Assembly (NCBI RefSeq): GCF_020217485.1
Contig: NZ_JAEKMI010000004.1
Span: forward strand, 1 to 64,000
Source of the DNA: Mycobacterium sp. WUMAC-067
GTDB lineage: Bacteria; Actinomycetota; Actinomycetes; Mycobacteriales; Mycobacteriaceae
DNA: 64,000 nt
Direction: 5' to 3'
Shown: piece by piece, positions 59,318 to 64,000 of the stretch
Layout of the letters: the number at the start of each line of letters is the position of its first letter
Position numbering within the stretch: position 1 is the first letter of the stretch
Position numbers and translations under genes: made by a program
The notes under the pieces: model-generated
What the model was told of the DNA's origin: nothing
Seen by the model: the letters and a program-made list of their open reading frames with translations, nothing else
Database searches by the model: none

Positions 59318-60901
59318 TCACCGCGTGGACTTCACCACCTGCGAGTAGTGGAATTGCCAGCGCTCGACGATGTGGAAGCCGAGGTAGCCCGGGAATCGGT
59401 ACGCCGGGGCGCGCCCGAATGCGCTTCCGGGCGGCAGCGCATGTCCGGATTGGTGATCGGGCAGCGACACGTCTTTGTTGGTAATGGTCCAGATGGTCGA
59501 GCATTTGTTGATTTTGGCCGTGGTCAGCCATACGGCGACGTGGCCGTCCCACAGCGAGCCGACCTTCGGGCCGTACACGCCGCGCTCGACGTCGATCAGC
59601 GACCGGAAGGCCGCCGGCCGGGTGGCCAGCAGCGCCCGGATCGGGCCGGGCCGCCACGGCACGGTGTTGTCGACCATCAGGCAGTCGCCGGGGGCGGCGT
59701 GTGAGGCGATCAGGTCGGCGACCTGGCTGTAGTCCCAGCCCTCCTTGGCGTACGGCCAGCGCTGGACGAACAGGTAATTCGGCACCGCGGCGATGGCGAA
59801 CAGCAGCACAGCGGCGACCATGAGCCAGGGCCGGCGCGCCAGCGTGGCGATGCAGACGGCCAGGACGATGGCCATCGCTGGCGCGGTGAAGATCAGATAG
59901 CGCGGGTAGTAGATCGGTTCGCTGACGGCCGAATAGATGACGATGAGCGCGGTCGGAATGACCATCCACGCCGCGCAGAGCATCAGCAAGCGGCGCGTGT
60001 CGCCGGCCGGGGCCGGCGCACCGGCCAGCCGGGACAGCGCCGCCGCGACGATCAGCACCGCGCTCAGCACGGCAAAAGCGACGCTGTGGTCGAAGTACTG
60101 CCGCAGGATGATGTCGAACGCGTAATGCCAGCTCACCGGGTAGATCCAGCCGACCTGCCACACCTGGCCATGAGCGAACAGCGCGAACGGAACCATGGCC
60201 CCGACCGCGACGGCCGAACTGCCGGCCCACCACAAGACCGGGGACCTGCGGGCCCCCGCGGGGAGCAGCAGGGGCAGGATCGCGCCGTACACCGGCACCA
60301 GCAACAGCAGGTTGACGTTCAGCAGGATCGACAGCATCAATCCCAGCGCGTAGCAAATCCACCAGCGCGGCCTGTTGCGCCGGACGGCGGCCACGAACAA
60401 CACCGTCAGCCACACCGACGCGGCCGCCACGAAGCCATACGAACGCGCCTCCATGCCGGCCCACGTCGTGCGGGGCAGGATGGCGAAGACGACGCCGGCG
60501 CACACCGCCGTCGACCGCGTCGCGAACCGCTTGGTGAACACCGTGACCCCGGCGGCGGCGGCGCCCACTGCCAGCGCGCTGGGCAGCCGAGAGAAGAACT
60601 CGGTGGGCGGAAACAGCGCGAACCAACCGTGCATCACCAGGTAATACAGCCCATGCACGGCGTCGATGTGGCCCAGCAGCCGCCACAGCTCCGGCAGCGT
60701 CCGGCTCGCCGCGGCCGAGATCGTGGCCCCCTCGTCGAACCACAGCGACGGCCGGCAGGCCCAGGCGGCGCTGACGACGGTGGCGAACAGGGCGATCGCC
60801 CACGGGTCGAGCAACCTGCCGCGGGGGCGCTCGGCGACGGATTTGTCGACAACATCCCCGGCGCGCGGCTCGAAAATCGGCTCGAGGGTGGGCATGGACA
60901 T
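59318..60901 (-). CDS. GT-C family polyprenyl-phosphate-mannose transferase (Rv1635c-like)
   Basis: A 527-aa integral membrane glycosyltransferase with about ten helices. The first periplasmic loop carries ACRPSLWFDEGATISAA, with the acidic residues expected for a GT39/GT-C catalytic site, and PPTEFFSRLPSALAVG follows. The C-terminal soluble region ends HIVERWQFHYSQVVKSTR. In M. tuberculosis Rv1635c adds the first mannose of the LAM cap (CapA) from polyprenyl-phosphate mannose. The same role here is inferred from position and similarity. It is convergent with the MFS gene across 12 nt. Confidence 0.85.
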   Translation of the reverse strand: MSMPTLEPIFEPRAGDVVDKSVAERPRGRLLDPWAIALFATVVSAAWACRPSLWFDEGATISAAASRTLPELWRLLGHIDAVHGLYYLVMHGWFALFPPTEFFSRLPSALAVGAAAAGVTVFTKRFATRSTAVCAGVVFAILPRTTWAGMEARSYGFVAAASVWLTVLFVAAVRRNRPRWWICYALGLMLSILLNVNLLLLVPVYGAILPLLLPAGARRSPVLWWAGSSAVAVGAMVPFALFAHGQVWQVGWIYPVSWHYAFDIILRQYFDHSVAFAVLSAVLIVAAALSRLAGAPAPAGDTRRLLMLCAAWMVIPTALIVIYSAVSEPIYYPRYLIFTAPAMAIVLAVCIATLARRPWLMVAAVLLFAIAAVPNYLFVQRWPYAKEGWDYSQVADLIASHAAPGDCLMVDNTVPWRPGPIRALLATRPAAFRSLIDVERGVYGPKVGSLWDGHVAVWLTTAKINKCSTIWTITNKDVSLPDHQSGHALPPGSAFGRAPAYRFPGYLGFHIVERWQFHYSQVVKSTR

Positions 60902-61143
60902 GATGATTGTTACTGTAGGGCGCGGCCGGTCGGGCCGGTCACAAACAGCACCCGCCGCATTCGCAGTTCGCGCCCGTATTCACGAAAAGCGGCGTCATGC
61001 AACGCTTTCCGTTATCGCCCCGAGCATGCGATTGTTTCTTCATTGTCGATATTGTCCGTTGGTGCAGCCAGACGCCGCAAATCGCGGGTGCGCCACGCCA
61101 CACCGTGTCGTTCATCTATCTCCTCTGCATCGAGCAAACGCGA

Positions 61144-61185
61144 TACTGTCTTGGGTTGGCTGACCAACCGAAACTGGGAGGGTAA
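61144..61185 (+). promoter_or_regulatory. Promoter and 5' UTR hairpin of the universal stress protein gene
   Basis: A -10 element TACTGT (61144-61149) predicts a start near 61156. GGTTGG (61154-61159), CTGA, CCAACC (61164-61169) form a 6-bp hairpin with a tetraloop at the very 5' end of that transcript. The Shine-Dalgarno GGGAGGG (61176-61182) follows. A 5' hairpin of this type could protect the mRNA. The rest of 60902-61143 holds no gene I can support. Confidence 0.45.
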
Positions 61186-61629
61186 ATGGGCGCCTATCGG
61201 ACTGTGGTGGTAGGAACCGATGGCTCGGACTCGTCGATGCGCGCGGTGGAGAAGGCGGCGCAGATCGCCGGGCCGGACGCCAAGCTGATCGTGGCCTCGG
61301 CGTACTTGCCCCAACATGAGGACGCCCGGGCCGCCGACGCCCTCCGGGATGAAAGCTACAAGGTTTCGGGCACCGCGCCGATTTACGCGATTCTGCGCGA
61401 CGCCAAGGACCGCGCCCAGGCGGCCGGTGCGCAAAACATCGACGAGCGCCCGATCGTGGGGGCGCCGGTCGACGCGCTGGTGCATCTCGCCGAGGAAGAG
61501 CACGCTGACCTGCTCGTGGTCGGCAACGTCGGTCTGAGCACCATCGCCGGCCGGCTGCTGGGATCGGTGCCGGCCAACGTGTCGCGGCGGGCCAAGACCG
61601 ACGTCCTGATCGTGCACACCACGACGTAG
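61186..61629 (+). CDS. Universal stress protein, cAMP-binding type (Rv1636-like)
   Basis: A 147-aa single UspA domain. The ATP/cAMP-binding signature is present: VVVGTDGSDSSMRAVEKAA at the N-terminus and VVGNVGLSTIAGRLLGSVPANVSRRAKTDVLIVHT at the C-terminus (GxxG-9x-G-S/T pattern). M. tuberculosis Rv1636 is an abundant cytosolic protein that binds cAMP with high affinity; presence of a membrane adenylyl cyclase in the same window is consistent with a shared signalling system but they are not linked genetically. The ATG is preceded by a strong GGGAGGG. Confidence 0.93.
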   Translation: MGAYRTVVVGTDGSDSSMRAVEKAAQIAGPDAKLIVASAYLPQHEDARAADALRDESYKVSGTAPIYAILRDAKDRAQAAGAQNIDERPIVGAPVDALVHLAEEEHADLLVVGNVGLSTIAGRLLGSVPANVSRRAKTDVLIVHTTT

Positions 61630-61648
61630 AAGCCCGGCCTGCCGGCGA

Positions 61649-62347
61649 CTACCAGCCCCGCGCCCGCCATTCGCTCAGGTGGGGGCGCTCGGCGCCCAAC
61701 ACCGTGTCGTCGCCGTGGCCGGGGTAGATGACGGTCGAGTCGTCATACACGTCGAACACCCGGGTGGTGACGTCGTCGAGCAGCTGCTCGAAATCGCCGG
61801 GCTGCCAAGTTTTGCCGACGCCGCCCGGGAACAGGCAGTCGCCGGTGAACAACTGCGTGACCCCGCCGGTCGCGGGTCCGTCGAGGGCCAGCGCGATCGA
61901 TCCGGGGGTGTGACCCCGCAGGTGGATGACGTCGAAGTTCAGCTCGCCGATCCGCACCGTGTCACCGCCCGCCAGCAAACGGTCCGGCTTGACCGGCAGC
62001 GCCTCGGCGTCGATTTCGTTGGCGGCGGTCGGCGCGCCAGTCGCTTTGGCCACGGCGTCCAGGGCCTGCCAGTGGTCGAAGTGCTGATGGCTGGTCACGA
62101 TCAACGACACCTTCGGCGCGTTCTGCCGGATGAGGCCGATCAGGTCGTCGGCATCGTTGGCGGCGTCGATGAGCAGTGTTTCGCCGGTGGCGGAACACGT
62201 CACCAGATAAGCATTGTTGTCCATGGGGCCCACCGACGCCTTTATGATCGTGGCGCCGGGTAGGGTCCGGCGGGCCGCGGTACCAGGGTCGACGTGTCCC
62301 GTGTAGTTGTCGACGAGCTTGTCAGTGGGGCCGTCCTGGGCAGTCAT
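61649..62347 (-). CDS. Metallo-beta-lactamase-fold hydrolase (Rv1637c-like, glyoxalase II group)
   Basis: A 232-aa Zn hydrolase. The metal motif is TSHQHFDHWQAL (HxHxDH), with later ligands in LRGHTPGSIAL, FTGDCLFPGGVGKT and IYPGHGDDTVLG. This pattern fits hydroxyacylglutathione hydrolase-like enzymes; mycobacteria lack glutathione, so a mycothiol or other thioester substrate is likely. ATG 62347 is chosen; homologues with longer N-termini may begin at an upstream GTG in this frame (VTSNVAAM). It is convergent with the stress-protein gene across 19 nt. Confidence 0.88.
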   Translation of the reverse strand: MTAQDGPTDKLVDNYTGHVDPGTAARRTLPGATIIKASVGPMDNNAYLVTCSATGETLLIDAANDADDLIGLIRQNAPKVSLIVTSHQHFDHWQALDAVAKATGAPTAANEIDAEALPVKPDRLLAGGDTVRIGELNFDVIHLRGHTPGSIALALDGPATGGVTQLFTGDCLFPGGVGKTWQPGDFEQLLDDVTTRVFDVYDDSTVIYPGHGDDTVLGAERPHLSEWRARGW

Positions 62348-62478
62348 AGCGGCCACGTTACTGGTCACACGCTGCTTGTCGGTATGGACACATAGCATGG
62401 AATGCGCCGTGCGCAATTCCGATCCGGATCGGCTTTGCGGCTACGGAAAGTTGCCGATAGTTCCTGAGAGGGGCAGCG

Positions 62479-64000
62479 TTGGCTGACCGTCTGATCATCA
62501 AGGGCGCCCGCGAGCACAACCTGCGCGGCGTCGACCTCGACCTGCCCCGCGACGCGCTGATCGTCTTCACCGGGCTGTCGGGTTCGGGCAAGTCGTCGCT
62601 GGCCTTCGACACGATTTTCGCCGAGGGGCAGCGGCGCTACGTGGAGTCGCTGTCGGCCTACGCCCGCCAGTTCCTCGGGCAGATGGACAAGCCGGACGTG
62701 GACTTCATCGAGGGCCTCTCCCCGGCGGTGTCCATCGACCAGAAGTCCACCAACCGCAACCCGAGGTCGACGGTCGGCACCATCACCGAGGTCTACGACT
62801 ACCTGCGGTTGCTGTACGCGCGCGCGGGCACCCCGCACTGCCCGGTGTGTGGTGAGCGGATCGCCCGCCAGACCCCGCAGCAAATCGTGGATCAGGTGCT
62901 GGCGATGCCGGAGGGCACCCGGTTCCAGGTGCTCGCCCCGGTGGTGCGCACCCGCAAGGGCGAGTTCGCCGACCTCTTCGAGAAGCTCAACGCCCAGGGC
63001 TACAGCCGGGTCCGGGTCGACGGCGTCGTGCATCCGCTGACCGATCCGCCGAAGCTGAAGAAGCAGGAGAAGCACGACATCGAGGTGGTGGTGGACCGCC
63101 TCACCGTGAAGGCCAGCGCCAAGCAGCGGCTCACCGACTCGGTGGAAACCGCGCTGAATCTGGCCGACGGCATCGTGGTGCTCGAGTTCGTCGATCACGA
63201 GCACGACGCCCACAATCGCGAGCAGCGGTTCTCCGAGAAGCTGGCCTGCCCCAACGGCCACGCGCTGGCCGTCGACGACCTGGAGCCGCGGTCGTTCTCG
63301 TTCAACTCGCCGTACGGCGCCTGCCCCGAGTGCAGCGGGCTGGGCATCCGCAAGGAGGTCGACCCCGACCTGGTGGTGCCCGACCCCGAGCGCACCCTGG
63401 CCGAGGGCGCGGTGGCGCCGTGGTCGACGGGCCACACGGGGGAGTACTTCACCCGGATGATGGCCGGGCTCGGTGACGAGCTGGGCTTCGACGTCGACAC
63501 CCCGTGGCGCAAGCTGCCGGCCAAGGCCCGCAAGGCGATCCTCGAGGGCTCCGACCATCAGGTGCACGTGCGGTACCGCAACCGGTACGGCCGAACCCGG
63601 TCGTATTACGCCGATTTCGAGGGCGTGCTGGCGTTTTTGCAGCGCAAGATGGCGCAGACCGAATCCGAGCAGATGAAGGAACGCTACGAGGGCTTCATGC
63701 GCGACGTGCCGTGCCCGGTCTGCGAGGGCACCCGGCTCAAGCCGGAGATCCTGGCCGTGTCGTTGAGCGCGGGGAATCGCGGCAAGAAGTCCATCGCCGA
63801 GGTCTGTGAGCTGTCGATCTCCGATTGCGCCGACTTCCTCAACACCCTCACCCTGGGGCCGCGCGAGCAGGCGATCGCCGGGCAGGTGCTCAAGGAAATC
63901 CAGTCGCGGCTGGGCTTTTTGCTCGACGTCGGGCTGGAATATCTGTCGCTGTCCCGCGCGGCGGCCACGCTGTCCGGCGGTGAGGCGCAACGCATCCGGC
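62479..64000 (+). CDS. uvrA: Excinuclease ABC subunit A (3' end outside window)
   Basis: UvrA scans DNA for damage and loads UvrB. About 507 codons are visible. The first ATPase module has Walker [16 protein letters not shown] at residues 31-45, the first zinc-finger cysteines [10 protein letters not shown] and later [17 protein letters not shown], the [21 protein letters not shown] segment, and near the window end the ABC signature [10 protein letters not shown]. Translation starts at TTG 62479 preceded by GAGAGGGG; no ATG or GTG fits the family N-terminus ([14 protein letters not shown]). The gene continues beyond position 64000. No SOS box was seen in the 131 nt upstream. Confidence 0.96.
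   Translation, partial: MADRLIIKGAREHNLRGVDLDLPRDALIVFTGLSGSGKSSLAFDTIFAEGQRRYVESLSAYARQFLGQMDKPDVDFIEGLSPAVSIDQKSTNRNPRSTVGTITEVYDYLRLLYARAGTPHCPVCGERIARQTPQQIVDQVLAMPEGTRFQVLAPVVRTRKGEFADLFEKLNAQGYSRVRVDGVVHPLTDPPKLKKQEKHDIEVVVDRLTVKASAKQRLTDSVETALNLADGIVVLEFVDHEHDAHNREQRFSEKLACPNGHALAVDDLEPRSFSFNSPYGACPECSGLGIRKEVDPDLVVPDPERTLAEGAVAPWSTGHTGEYFTRMMAGLGDELGFDVDTPWRKLPAKARKAILEGSDHQVHVRYRNRYGRTRSYYADFEGVLAFLQRKMAQTESEQMKERYEGFMRDVPCPVCEGTRLKPEILAVSLSAGNRGKKSIAEVCELSISDCADFLNTLTLGPREQAIAGQVLKEIQSRLGFLLDVGLEYLSLSRAAATLSGGEAQRIR

Noticed and set aside
62348..62478. SOS box upstream of uvrA (also sought upstream of uvrB)
   Set aside because: No TCGAAC-N4-GTTCGA or close variant is visible in either upstream region.

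Overview
The window is chromosomal DNA of a slow-growing, non-tuberculous-type Mycobacterium. The evidence is very high G+C, dense genes with 4-bp ATGA/GTGA overlaps, frequent GTG starts, leaderless-looking promoters, and a gene order that closely follows the M. tuberculosis segment Rv1593c to Rv1638 (nad, his, trp, lgt, pyk, cyd, cya, pdtaR, polA, rpsA, coaE, uvrB, uvrA). Gene names come from protein motifs and remembered family sequences; no search was run.

Layout. 1-4251: an NrtR-type Nudix regulator divergent from the NAD operon nadABC, with a palindromic operator between them. 4339-4752: a deazaflavin-type nitroreductase-fold protein. 4849-11339: histidine operon hisD-C-B-H-A(priA)-impA-F-I. 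11421-12992: a ChaA-type antiporter and the peroxiredoxin bcpB. 13087-19946: trpE, a trp-linked membrane protein, trpC, a predicted 9-codon Trp-ending leader peptide, trpB, trpA and lgt, the last with a long acidic repetitive tail. 20017-24387: a DUF2752 protein, pyruvate kinase, an acyl-CoA thioesterase and a DUF2156 membrane protein. 24573-24884: a UsfY-like accessory gene. 24921-30812: cytochrome bd oxidase and its assembly transporter (cydA-B-D-C). 30899-32874: an HdeD-like protein and the membrane adenylyl cyclase. 32875-33675: a relatively AT-rich, gene-poor patch with palindromes, a tiny putative lipoprotein and a tRNA-Leu(CAA) with a short variable arm. 33789-36227: pdtaR, mycobacterial-type 20-bp repeats and a thiolase/DUF35 pair. 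36335-44027: polA, an inserted TetR/carotenoid-oxygenase cassette with its own operator, rpsA and coaE.

44028-55531 is the main accessory block. It holds a secreted protein, an Fpg/Nei glycosylase, a 55-codon ORF, a truncated DNA-ligase tail, and a compact SigK island (mpt70, dipZ and mpt83 on the minus strand, sigK and rskA on the plus strand). In M. tuberculosis sigK/rskA and mpt83-dipZ-mpt70 lie at two distant loci. Four promoter-like sites of one design (nnRTCC, 15 nt, SCGAAT) precede mpt70, dipZ, mpt83 and sigK. A DUF402 gene, an FHA-FHA-ABC transporter (Rv1747-like) and a divergent receptor-type Ser/Thr kinase follow. 55658-64000 returns to the conserved backbone: uvrB, an MFS pump, a GT-C glycosyltransferase, a universal stress protein, a metallo-beta-lactamase-fold hydrolase and the 5' part of uvrA.

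The points most worth checking are the self-contained SigK island and its junction with the ligase remnant, the Trp-ending leader peptide fused to the trpB start, three genes that appear to start at non-canonical codons (ATC, CTG, ATT), the NrtR operator built around overlapping divergent -10 elements, the class-I-shaped tRNA-Leu and the TetR/carotenoid-oxygenase insertion.
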